DNA from: Microscilla marina ATCC 23134
GTDB taxonomy: Bacteria; Bacteroidota; Bacteroidia; Cytophagales; Microscillaceae
NCBI RefSeq assembly: GCF_000169175.1
Contig: NZ_AAWS01000055.1
Location: forward strand, 1 to 60,986
Direction of reading: 5' to 3'
DNA: 60,986 nt
Part shown: one piece after another, positions 35,070 through 43,485 of the stretch
Layout of the letters: each line of letters starts with the position of its first letter
How positions within the stretch are numbered: the first letter of the stretch is position 1
The notes under the pieces: generated by a model
Told to the model about the DNA's origin: nothing
Seen by the model: the letters and a program-made list of their open reading frames with translations, nothing else
The model's database searches: none
Made by a program: the position numbers and the translations under genes

Positions 35070-38000
35070 TTATACCAACCATTCTACATTCATTACTTTA
35101 GGCATCCAAGGCAGTTTAATCATCCCTATTGACCAAGGCAGTTGTTGTAACAATACGTCTACTCCACTTTCTTCTATTTTCAAAAACCAGTTGCCTTCTT
35201 TTATTTCTAGCCTTCCTTCACGAATAAAGAACGAGCCACGAAGTGTATCTGCGGGTGAATCTTTGAGGATACTCCAGTTTTGTACTACGGCTTCTAGCAA
35301 TTCTTCACAAGTTTCTTTTTCTTCATCAGTAAGAAGGACCTTGCCAGAAATAAAGGGGTCTGTAATTTCCATTCCACATAAGACCTTATTAAGCACTAAC
35401 TCATGCTCTCCTGCTTCCTCTGTTTTTGTTGCCAAATATTGTAATATGTATACAGCTCTTTCTTTTTCAGTATCACCTTTGAAGCCCACCTTACTTTTCT
35501 TTCTCTTTTTTTGTGGGTTTTGGGGTAAAGGTGTTTCTGTTACTGTAGTTTCGGTGAGTTTTAGCATTTCAAATAAACGCAGCAGGTATGGGTGTAAAAT
35601 TATAAGACCTGCATTATTAACATACATTGGCTGATCAACTACTTGCTTACGTTGTTCGTTGGCAGATTTGAATATTTCTTTTTTTATTCGCTCATAAGTT
35701 TCTTTCTCGATTGCTTCAGCTTTACTTTGTTCAACAGCATCATCTGTTTCTTGTTTCTTTTGTTTGGTTGTTTGTACCCATACATCATCTACCCATTGAA
35801 TAATCTCAGGAGTTTGCTTAGCAAGTAAATCTATTTCAGCTGAAGAAAGTGAAAGAGCAAAGTGTTGAAAGTTGGTAGAATACTTTGTTTTCAAGGCTGT
35901 CAGCCAAATGTTAATGTCTGCATTTATAATGTTCTTGGGAAGTTGTTTTTGTATTAAAAAGTAGCGTAGATAATAAATCAGTAAATCTATATCTTCTATT
36001 ATTGATTCAGCATCAATAATTGGTAAAGAAGAATCAGTACTTTTACTTTGATTTTGGTCAGTACCTTTCTTTTTTTCTTTATCATCAATGGTTTGGTCTG
36101 AGTCAGTACTTTCCCTTTTTTCTTTACCATCAATGGTTTGGTTTGAGTCAGTACTTTCCCTTTTTTCTTTACCATCAATGGTTTGATCTGAGTCAATGCT
36201 TTCCCTTTTTTCTTTATCATCAATGGTTTGGTCTGAGTCAGTACTTTCCCTTTTTTCTTTATCACCAATGGTTTGATCTGAGTCAGTACTTTCTCTTTTT
36301 TCTTCACCATCAATGGTTTGCCCCTGACTTACTTCTTGGGTTGTATCATCAGTACTTTCTTCTTTTCGTTTAGCATCCTGTACTTGTTTACCACTTTTTG
36401 TATCATCATCTATTTTGTCTTTACTAGTACTTGGTGTTTTGTCATCCACCGTATAGGGCGGAGTTTCACCTTTAAACCCTCGTCCTCCTATGAAGCTCCA
36501 GTTTTCAAACGCTGGGATGTTTTGCAAAAATAAAGCGAGGCGATCTGAAATGTATACAGATGGTTCTACTTCAATGATTTGGGTGACCAATGTATACACA
36601 AACTCCTCTGATGTTTGTTCAATAAAACGTTGTAATATGTGAACATTAAGTAGCTGAGATAAACTATAGTATTGGTTGTTAAAAGCTGCTTCAACCAAGT
36701 TTGCAATGGTTTCTTCTAAAGAAACAACGGGTTGATCGGTAGTATGTGCCAGGCTTCTTTGTACTTGAGCTACTGCAGGTAATATTCCTTTGGTAAAAAG
36801 CTTTTCTATCACTTCTTGAACATCTGTAGTAATGTTTTGTTGTAAAAAAGCTTTTCTTGTTTGATTAACATCTTGGTACAATGAGGCTAGTACTACGTCT
36901 TGGTCTGCTTTTATGAACTCAGGGTAATGACTCAGTACTTCTTGAATTTTTGTTTTTTTAAACTGCCAACGTTCATAAGTGTTTAGTGATGTGGTAATGT
37001 GATCTGTAATAGTAGCAAAACTATTGATAAGAAAAAGGTTACGTTCAAAACCAGCTTGACGGGTTTCCCACAGAAGATCAATAATTTGTTCCCAAGCAAC
37101 TTTCTCTTCAATTTTGAATACGCGAGTGATTACTTTTACATATTCGGACATCCAGCTACTTTGACCAGGTAAAACTTGCTCGATAAGCTCAATGATTTTC
37201 CCATCATCAAGTGCCTGGCTCATCTCAGTTTTTTTTATGTCTTGTGTGTCATGTTTTTCCGAAGATGTTGAACTTGTCGCCTCATTGTCTGAGGGTGGGA
37301 AATCTTCAGATGATGAAAGTGTAGTTGACTCTTGTGATGTAGGCTGAGTTTTACCAGATACTACATCTTGTGTAAGTTCATTGGTTGACAGTGCTGTTGC
37401 CCAGTATTGAGCAGAAATATTTTTTACTTCTTTTATTTCTTGCGCCAGTTGCTCTAGAACAGGAATAGGGGGAATAGCCCACATTTTTTGGTCTTGCAAA
37501 GTGGGTATACTGCTAGGGATGGCAACTTTTGGAACAAGTTTTTTCCAAATTTGAGGAAAAGTTTTTTTTAAAAACCGTTGTCTAGTAAAAGTTTGCCTTC
37601 TTAGCTCCCATAAACTATCCAAAATAGTTTCCCAAACCTGAGTAGAAGTAGCATCTAATAAAATGGTTAGAGTATTGCCGTATTTCCAAAACCACTCTAC
37701 TTGATTGGTGTCTACTATTTGACCCAAAAGTTCTTTAATTCGTTCAGAGGTATCAGCATTTTGAGTAGCCTCTATAATATCTTTTGAAAAATCTTTCAGA
37801 GTGAGTGTCTGATGATCAAAAGTAATTTGTAATTGTTTAGCTGCTTGCTCCCAGTTATGGGTAAGTTGAGGCAATACTTTGGCAGAAAGCAGGTTGATAT
37901 TGAAAGTTTTGTGTGTGCTCTCCCATAAATAGTCCAAAATATTTTCCCATACTTGTTGTCTTGACAAGTGCTTAAGTATTCCCTGAACATTTTTAGCGTA

Positions 38001-39014
38001 TGCCATTACAATTTCTGCTTCTTCATCCGAAAGAAGTTGTAATAGTAAATGGTGAATTTTTTCGTCAGAAGTATAGACTTCTTTTTGTAGCTTTTCTCTA
38101 GATACTGTGGTAGTGAGTTGCTGTAATGAAGATGCTAAGTGGGGGTTAAGTGAGAGTTTGTCTATGCTTAATTGGAAAAAAAAAGCTTCTACTTGTTGAA
38201 TTGGTTGATTAGCTAAGGTCAATAATTTATCTAAAATTTTTTGTATAATCACTTCCTCCTCGTCTGAACCCCAATTAAGGAAAATCACTTGCCAAACTAC
38301 AACCCTTACTTGCTCTTGGACTAATGACAAAAACTTTGGAGAACTTATTTTTTCAAAGTCTTGAATAATTCGTTTTAGTCTGGTACTTCTTTCAGGTGAT
38401 ATAGCCTTTATTACTTCCAGTAGTTGGTAGTTAGGAATTTGATCTGCCAGACGGTATAAAACTTGCTGATCATTTTGAGACTTCTCGATGAGCTGTATAA
38501 GTAAATCTGGGGTCGATTGAAATACAATTTCAAATATTTTTGTGATCTCTAATTTTTCGCTTGTATATTCTCTGTTTCGTGTTAAATAAGCTTGCCACGC
38601 ATTTTTAGCCCACCAAGGCAGGGTTCCTGTTTTCAGAAAAATGCCTAGTGCTTTAGATAAGCCTGCATCAGGAGAGCTAATTTCTGCATCATCTACAGCT
38701 GAGTAACTTACACCTTTTAATCTAAACAATAAAGCTCCCAACGACTCACGCAATTGTCTTTCATATAATTCAGGCAAGTCTCTTTCAAAGTGTTTGAGTG
38801 GAACAGTTTCCAAGTCAATAATCAGTGATTTAACCTGAATGAGCTGATGTGCAGGCACCAATTCATTTAACACCTTTTCAGTAATGGCTAATAATCTGTC
38901 TTTGATTAAATGATTGAGGGTATATTGAAACCTAAAAGCTTCTTTTTCTGAATTAAACTGAACATCAAAAAGCATCTCTTGTATAGAATGATGTTGTTTA
39001 TTTGGGTCACTCAT
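35070..39014 (-). CDS. Contractile injection system tape-measure-family protein (1314 aa)
   Basis: The ends match the CIS tape-measure family (CIS_TMP). The N-terminus has the helical, dimer-like start ending in KSLIIDLETVPLKHFERDLP. The C-terminus has YVNNAGLIILHPYLLRLFEML, then RAVYILQYLATKTEE and LNKVLCGMEITDPF, and ends with GSFFIREGRLEIKEGNWFLKI. Three internal copies of a W-E-x-I-hydrophobic-D-x-L-W-E helix pair occur near residues 355, 458 and 636. A charged region of six 15-residue repeats sits at about 896-986. It is the only eCIS gene on the minus strand and has its own 536-base divergent promoter region. Family knowledge suggests it helps set particle length; here that is inference. 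Confidence 0.85.
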   Translation of the reverse strand: MSDPNKQHHSIQEMLFDVQFNSEKEAFRFQYTLNHLIKDRLLAITEKVLNELVPAHQLIQVKSLIIDLETVPLKHFERDLPELYERQLRESLGALLFRLKGVSYSAVDDAEISSPDAGLSKALGIFLKTGTLPWWAKNAWQAYLTRNREYTSEKLEITKIFEIVFQSTPDLLIQLIEKSQNDQQVLYRLADQIPNYQLLEVIKAISPERSTRLKRIIQDFEKISSPKFLSLVQEQVRVVVWQVIFLNWGSDEEEVIIQKILDKLLTLANQPIQQVEAFFFQLSIDKLSLNPHLASSLQQLTTTVSREKLQKEVYTSDEKIHHLLLQLLSDEEAEIVMAYAKNVQGILKHLSRQQVWENILDYLWESTHKTFNINLLSAKVLPQLTHNWEQAAKQLQITFDHQTLTLKDFSKDIIEATQNADTSERIKELLGQIVDTNQVEWFWKYGNTLTILLDATSTQVWETILDSLWELRRQTFTRQRFLKKTFPQIWKKLVPKVAIPSSIPTLQDQKMWAIPPIPVLEQLAQEIKEVKNISAQYWATALSTNELTQDVVSGKTQPTSQESTTLSSSEDFPPSDNEATSSTSSEKHDTQDIKKTEMSQALDDGKIIELIEQVLPGQSSWMSEYVKVITRVFKIEEKVAWEQIIDLLWETRQAGFERNLFLINSFATITDHITTSLNTYERWQFKKTKIQEVLSHYPEFIKADQDVVLASLYQDVNQTRKAFLQQNITTDVQEVIEKLFTKGILPAVAQVQRSLAHTTDQPVVSLEETIANLVEAAFNNQYYSLSQLLNVHILQRFIEQTSEEFVYTLVTQIIEVEPSVYISDRLALFLQNIPAFENWSFIGGRGFKGETPPYTVDDKTPSTSKDKIDDDTKSGKQVQDAKRKEESTDDTTQEVSQGQTIDGEEKRESTDSDQTIGDKEKRESTDSDQTIDDKEKRESIDSDQTIDGKEKRESTDSNQTIDGKEKRESTDSDQTIDDKEKKKGTDQNQSKSTDSSLPIIDAESIIEDIDLLIYYLRYFLIQKQLPKNIINADINIWLTALKTKYSTNFQHFALSLSSAEIDLLAKQTPEIIQWVDDVWVQTTKQKKQETDDAVEQSKAEAIEKETYERIKKEIFKSANEQRKQVVDQPMYVNNAGLIILHPYLLRLFEMLKLTETTVTETPLPQNPQKKRKKSKVGFKGDTEKERAVYILQYLATKTEEAGEHELVLNKVLCGMEITDPFISGKVLLTDEEKETCEELLEAVVQNWSILKDSPADTLRGSFFIREGRLEIKEGNWFLKIEESGVDVLLQQLPWSIGMIKLPWMPKVMNVEWLV
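36058..36327 (-). repeat. Six tandem 45-bp in-frame repeats in the tape-measure gene
   Basis: Six contiguous 45-bp units (starts at 36058, 36103, 36148, 36193, 36238, 36283) encode a 15-residue unit of the form S-D-Q-T-I-D-x-K-E-K-R-E-S-T-D. The units are 85-95% alike, with the outermost copies most diverged. The reading frame is kept throughout. Confidence 0.93.
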
Positions 39015-39550
39015 AAGGGTTCAATGGATTATATTTTAATTAGACAGACAAAGGTAAGGCATTTGAAATTAATAGAGACTCTTTGGCTTGACAAAAGTAT
39101 GAATGGAAGAAGGTAAATTGATTATGATAGGTATAGCTTAGCTACATTTCAATGGTATTAGTTTGTATAAATTTACTATTTTAATGTGTTATACAAATAA
39201 AAAAAAAGATGTTGAGTTTTTGGTGTTATTTTTGTTAAAGTGTAGCTCGCAAAGCTGACACGATTTAGAAAGTTTTTGCTAAAAAATATACACCTCACAC
39301 CTTATAACTGAAGTTAGATTTTATAGTATATTTTCTTGATTTCTGAACTAGTAAAAGTATGAGTTAGCATAAGAATTTAAAAAAAAACTATTTTTGTGAG
39401 TACAAATAAATACCATCAGCCTTTAAGTAGTATAGAACAAAAAATAGTGTGAAGAACTGTAGAAAAACTGTCGAAAATTATCGTTTTTTTGCAGAAAATC
39501 TATTACCTTCACACCCAGTAAGAACAAAGCTTTAAAAACCTAAACGCAAA
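39015..39550. other. Divergent eCIS promoter region
   Basis: 536 bases of very AT-rich DNA between the tape-measure gene (minus) and the cap gene (plus). No gene seen. It should contain promoters for both directions, including that of the main structural operon. I could not identify a clear Bacteroidota -33/-7 pair or an operator. Confidence 0.5.
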
Positions 39551-40090
39551 ATGATTTTATCCACCCTTGATGCTGTTGCACAAGCGATGAGTGAATATTT
39601 TAGATCAAGCTATAGTGACAATGCTCCTGAAATAAATATTTCTAATTTGGTGAATTCTGACGGAAAATCAGCCATTGATGAAAACACTGATCAGATTGTA
39701 ATCACACTTATCAATATTCAAGAAGAACGCAACGTAAATAATGGTCGTACCAGTAATCTTAGTGCTCCTTACTTTATAAACTTATATTTATTGATAACAT
39801 CCTTTGCTGGTAAAGAATCAAAGTATACGGATTCCCTCCGTTATATATCAAGTGTGTTGAGCTTCTTTCAACATAACCACGTACTTTCCCATCAAAATTC
39901 AAAGTTGCCAGATGAAATTAGTCAATTGGTTTTCGATTTCATAAATCATGAAACCCAACAAGTCCAATATATATTCTCTATGTTGGGTGCTAAGTACTCT
40001 CCATCATTGATTTTTAAGGCTCGTTTGTTCCCTATAGAAGAAAACAATAACATGGGTAGTTTTCCAAGGATAGGTGGTATTAATTTTTAG
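39551..40090 (+). CDS. eCIS sheath terminator / cap protein (Afp16-like, DUF4255)
   Basis: A 179-residue cytoplasmic protein of the DUF4255 family. It shows MILSTLDAVAQAMSEYF, then the core DQIVITLINIQEERNVNNG with SAPYFINLYLLITSF and the helix SLRYISSVLSFFQ. The tail is FSMLGAKYSPSLIFKARLFPIE. In Afp/PVC this protein caps the tube and sheath at the end far from the baseplate and stops growth. It is the first gene of the second plus-strand operon. Confidence 0.9.
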   Translation: MILSTLDAVAQAMSEYFRSSYSDNAPEINISNLVNSDGKSAIDENTDQIVITLINIQEERNVNNGRTSNLSAPYFINLYLLITSFAGKESKYTDSLRYISSVLSFFQHNHVLSHQNSKLPDEISQLVFDFINHETQQVQYIFSMLGAKYSPSLIFKARLFPIEENNNMGSFPRIGGINF

Positions 40091-40183
40091 ATGCTATAGT
40101 TTTATATATATACAAGACCTCAATAATTAAGGAGGTATAATCGTAACAACTACTATTAAATAATCCTCACTACTACAAAATAT

Positions 40184-41212
40184 ATGCTAGAGGTAGAATT
40201 AAGATTTGGAACATTATTTACATTAGCAATAGAGCATAATTATCTTTCAAACAGGCTTGGAGGAAACTTTTCGCTTAAACCTAGTAATCATACCTTACAC
40301 TTGATGAAAAAACTAGGTTTGCACTATAAAAACAGTGCTCAAGCCATGGTTTTTAGTCATCATGAAATGGATGCGTTTGAATACCTCGTAAGAAGACATG
40401 CATCACTCAAGTTTTCTTTTTGGCTATACCAAAACGATCTACACTTTATTAATTATACATCACTATTACCCAAAAACATTAGCAAAGACATTGTTTACTT
40501 AAGCAATTCCTACTCAGAAAATCAGGGTTCATTGCTTCACGCACGTGACTTTGTGGCTAATGAAGACTGCCTACCCGTCTTTTATGGGCAAGTGCCATTT
40601 CCTATACAAAAAAAAGCAAATAAAGTACAACTCCTTGATGAGTATGGAGGAATCGTGCATACACAAGAACTAGAAGCAGAACAAAATTTTTCTTACCGTG
40701 ACCGGAACCTTACTGAAGGCATGTATACATTGGTGGCTAATGGTGAACGAAAATCATTTCTGTTTTTTCATGAAAACTTGGTACCTAAACCACTGGCATG
40801 GGTCGAGATAAACTGGAGCGAGAAAATGCTGGATAATATCTTAGGGCAAATAAATAAAAATAAGAAAAATGAACCATACAACTTTATGGTTTCATTTGAA
40901 GAACGTAAAACTGTTTGGAGATATATTATTATTCCCAAATATGAAAATCCTTCTAACTTAGAGGTCAGAATGATTGAGGGGCAAGACAAAGTGACATTTT
41001 CGAAACCCGTAGAAGGTAAATTTTATAATCAACAAGCATATATATTCGAGTCTAATCAACTCTTGAGTATGAAGGAACGACCTAATTGTTCTTTTGAGCT
41101 GGTAAGCGGTTCAAAAATTATCAAGAAGTTACTTCCTGCACCATCTCCTGAGTTGATTAAACCATCATCAGATAATCTAAAGTTTTACTCTGAAATAATT
41201 GTCTATATCTAA
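40184..41212 (+). CDS. eCIS-associated protein of unknown function (342 aa)
   Basis: The protein sits between the cap and the sheath genes, 11 bases before the latter. The N-terminal half is mixed alpha/beta, opening LEVELRFGTLFTLAIEHNY; the middle contains a strand and turn region ending EGMYTLVANGERKS. The C-terminal half has further strands and ends with FYSEIIVYI. There is no signal peptide or membrane segment. I do not recognise the family. Its location next to the cap and sheath genes suggests a structural or assembly role at the distal end of the particle, such as a cap adaptor as seen in AlgoCIS, but this is inference only. Confidence 0.7.
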   Translation: MLEVELRFGTLFTLAIEHNYLSNRLGGNFSLKPSNHTLHLMKKLGLHYKNSAQAMVFSHHEMDAFEYLVRRHASLKFSFWLYQNDLHFINYTSLLPKNISKDIVYLSNSYSENQGSLLHARDFVANEDCLPVFYGQVPFPIQKKANKVQLLDEYGGIVHTQELEAEQNFSYRDRNLTEGMYTLVANGERKSFLFFHENLVPKPLAWVEINWSEKMLDNILGQINKNKKNEPYNFMVSFEERKTVWRYIIIPKYENPSNLEVRMIEGQDKVTFSKPVEGKFYNQQAYIFESNQLLSMKERPNCSFELVSGSKIIKKLLPAPSPELIKPSSDNLKFYSEIIVYI

Positions 41213-41223
41213 ACAAAAGCGTT

Positions 41224-42828
41224 ATGGCTAAAAACGTAGCAACTCCCGGAGTATATATTGAGGAAAAGAATGCTTTTCCTAACTCCGTAGCTGCAGTGCC
41301 GACAGCAGTTCCTGCTTTCGTTGGTTACACTGCTAAAACTACTCGTAACGGGCATGGTATTGTAAATACTCCCGTTCGTATTAGTTCACTTACTGAATAC
41401 CACAACATTTTTGGTGGTGGTTTTCAAGCTTCTTTCAACATTGTTGAGGCTAACCCACAACAATTTGACTTTGAGGTAAGTGGTAAACAATACCAAGTAG
41501 TACCTGAACGTGATTCACGTTTCTTACTTTATGATAGCATCCGTCTTTTCTTCGCAAATGGAGGAAGCACTTGTTACATCGTTAGTGCTGGTGGTTATTA
41601 CCGCGATGCAGATGCTAAATCTGCCCCAGCAGCAACTAAGCCTGGCGATAAAAATGCCAAGCCTGGTGACAAAAAAGTGCCTGAAAAACCACAAGGTGGT
41701 AGTAAGCAAGTAAATGCAATTTCTAAAAAAGCTTTAGAAGAAGCATTGAACACCCTTGTAGGTGAACAAGAGCCTACTATTTTGGTTATCCCAGAAGCGG
41801 TAATGTGTGAGGCTAGTGACTGCTATGCTTTACAGCAGGCTATGCTGATGCAATGTGGTCAAAAGATGAAAAACCGTTTTGCTATCCTAGATGTTCATTC
41901 AGGATATGAGAAACGTTCTTACGATGCTAAAGATGTGATTACTAGATTCCGTGAAGGTATTGGTAACAACAACCTAAACTTTGGTGCTGCTTATTACCCT
42001 TGGCTCTACACTTCTATAGTTCAAAAAGACGAAGTTAGTTTCAAAAACATTAGCAATGCAGATGTTTTAGAAAAACTATTGAGCGCAGAAGCGGGTGAAA
42101 TCAATGCTGATTCAAAGCGTGCTGAAGAAGCTAAAAATGAAATCAAGAAAATTAGTGCTACTGATACTAACGAAGAAAGTTTAAATCAAACTTTAACTAC
42201 TATCAGTCCTGCATTCAAGAAAGTTGCAAATAGCGTAAGAGCACAGTTAAACATTCTTCCTGCAAGTGCGGGGATGGCTGGTATTTATGCTTCTGTAGAT
42301 GATGCCCGTGGTGTATGGAAAGCTCCTGCAAACGTAGGATACAACAGTGTAATTGCTCCTGTAGTTAAACTAACTAATGCTGAGCAAGAAGACTTAAACA
42401 TTACTGCTACTGGTAAATCTATCAATGCTATCCGTTCTTTCGTAGGTGAAGGAACAGTAGTATGGGGTGCCCGTACTTTGGATGGTAACAGCCAAGACTG
42501 GAGATATGTCAACGTTCGTCGTACAATGCTTTACATTGAGGAGTCTGTTAAAAATGCAGCTAAATCGTATGTATTTGAGCCAAACGACAACGGCACTTGG
42601 ACTTTGATCCGTGGAATGATTAATTCATTCTTAAATGATGTATGGAGAGCAGGTGGTTTAGCAGGAGCTACTGCTGATCAAGCTTATAATGTAGAAGTAG
42701 GCTTAGGAAACACTATGACTCCACAAGATATCTTAGATGGTTTTATGCGTATTTCTGTAAAGGTGGCTGTTGTTCGCCCTGCGGAATTTATCGTAATTAC
42801 CTTCCAGCAGAAAATGCAAGAATCTTAA
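41224..42828 (+). CDS. eCIS contractile sheath protein (Afp2/Pvc2-like)
   Basis: A 534-residue phage-tail-sheath-type protein. Its start TPGVYIEEKNAFPNSVAAV and the segment SSLTEYHNIFGG are the typical first strands of sheath proteins. The C-terminal domain has NVRRTMLYIEESVKNA and WTLIRGMINSFLNDVWRAG, ending with an IxVKVAVVRPAEFIVITF strand that hands over between subunits. Residues about 132-163 are an inserted Ala/Pro/Lys/Asp-rich low-complexity loop with two copies of KPGDK. One sheath gene is present, whereas Afp and PVC have three. Arg is coded mainly by CGT and Gly by GGT, consistent with high expression. Confidence 0.93.
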   Translation: MAKNVATPGVYIEEKNAFPNSVAAVPTAVPAFVGYTAKTTRNGHGIVNTPVRISSLTEYHNIFGGGFQASFNIVEANPQQFDFEVSGKQYQVVPERDSRFLLYDSIRLFFANGGSTCYIVSAGGYYRDADAKSAPAATKPGDKNAKPGDKKVPEKPQGGSKQVNAISKKALEEALNTLVGEQEPTILVIPEAVMCEASDCYALQQAMLMQCGQKMKNRFAILDVHSGYEKRSYDAKDVITRFREGIGNNNLNFGAAYYPWLYTSIVQKDEVSFKNISNADVLEKLLSAEAGEINADSKRAEEAKNEIKKISATDTNEESLNQTLTTISPAFKKVANSVRAQLNILPASAGMAGIYASVDDARGVWKAPANVGYNSVIAPVVKLTNAEQEDLNITATGKSINAIRSFVGEGTVVWGARTLDGNSQDWRYVNVRRTMLYIEESVKNAAKSYVFEPNDNGTWTLIRGMINSFLNDVWRAGGLAGATADQAYNVEVGLGNTMTPQDILDGFMRISVKVAVVRPAEFIVITFQQKMQES

Positions 42829-42878
42829 TCATTTTTAACCTACAACTATTATTTGCAATAATTTAAAATATTTATATC

Positions 42879-43346
42879 ATGGCAGATGCTAATTCTAAAT
42901 GGCCAATACCTAAGTTTCACTTTAAAGTAACTATTGGTGGTGAAGACATAGGTAGCTTTCAAGAAGTTTCTGGTCTGAAAAAAACTGTAGAAGTTATCGA
43001 TTATCGTGGTGGCGATAGCGTGGAATTCTTTATGCAAAAAGTTCCTGGACTACAGAAGTTTGATAACCTTACTTTAAAGCGTGGTGTGTTCAAAGACGAG
43101 AAGCAATTCTCTGAGTGGATGAAAGAAGTACGTGATAACTTGAGTAATGATGACTTGGGTGAAGCTCGTAAAGATATCACTATTGAACTACTAGATGCTG
43201 GCCAGGCTGCAGTAATGACCTGGACCATCGTTAGAGCGTTCCCTGTAAGTGTTACTTACCCTGACTTGAACTCTACTGCGAACGAAATCGCTGTTGAATC
43301 TATTGAGCTTGCGCACGAAGGTATCAACGTTGAAGGCGTAGATTAA
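42879..43346 (+). CDS. eCIS inner tube protein (Afp1/Pvc1-like)
   Basis: A 155-residue Hcp-like tube protein, the normal length. It shows PKFHFKVTIGG with FQEVSGLKKTVEVIDYRGGDS, the KFDNLTLKRGVF strand, a helix with EWMKEVRDNL, and the final strands VAVESIELAHEGI. Hexamers of it stack to form the tube inside the sheath. It lies 50 bases after the sheath gene, has similar codon use and is followed by a strong terminator, in line with very high demand. Confidence 0.93.
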   Translation: MADANSKWPIPKFHFKVTIGGEDIGSFQEVSGLKKTVEVIDYRGGDSVEFFMQKVPGLQKFDNLTLKRGVFKDEKQFSEWMKEVRDNLSNDDLGEARKDITIELLDAGQAAVMTWTIVRAFPVSVTYPDLNSTANEIAVESIELAHEGINVEGVD

Positions 43347-43367
43347 TAATCTAAAATAAGACAAATA

Positions 43368-43401
43368 AACCTGCCGAAAATTGGTTTCGGCAGGTTCTTT
43401 T
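43368..43401 (+). terminator. Strong terminator after the tube gene
   Basis: AACCTGCCGAAA and TTTCGGCAGGTT form a perfect 12-bp stem with a 5-base loop, followed by C and four T. It lies inside the structural gene cluster, between the tube and the second tube gene. Confidence 0.85.
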
Positions 43402-43485
43402 ATAATACCAAGTTTTGCTTACCAGTGATTCTCATAAATTGTTATTATCAAACTTTTGGGTGCTTAAAGAATAAAATAAATTAGT

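Noticed and set aside
36058-36327. CRISPR-like array
   Set aside because: The 45-bp units are contiguous with no spacers, and are translated in frame inside a conserved gene.
36020-36373. Plus-strand frame of Phe/Gln/Tyr repeats opposite the tape-measure repeats
   Set aside because: It is the antisense of the 45-bp tandem repeat; the minus frame has the conserved family.
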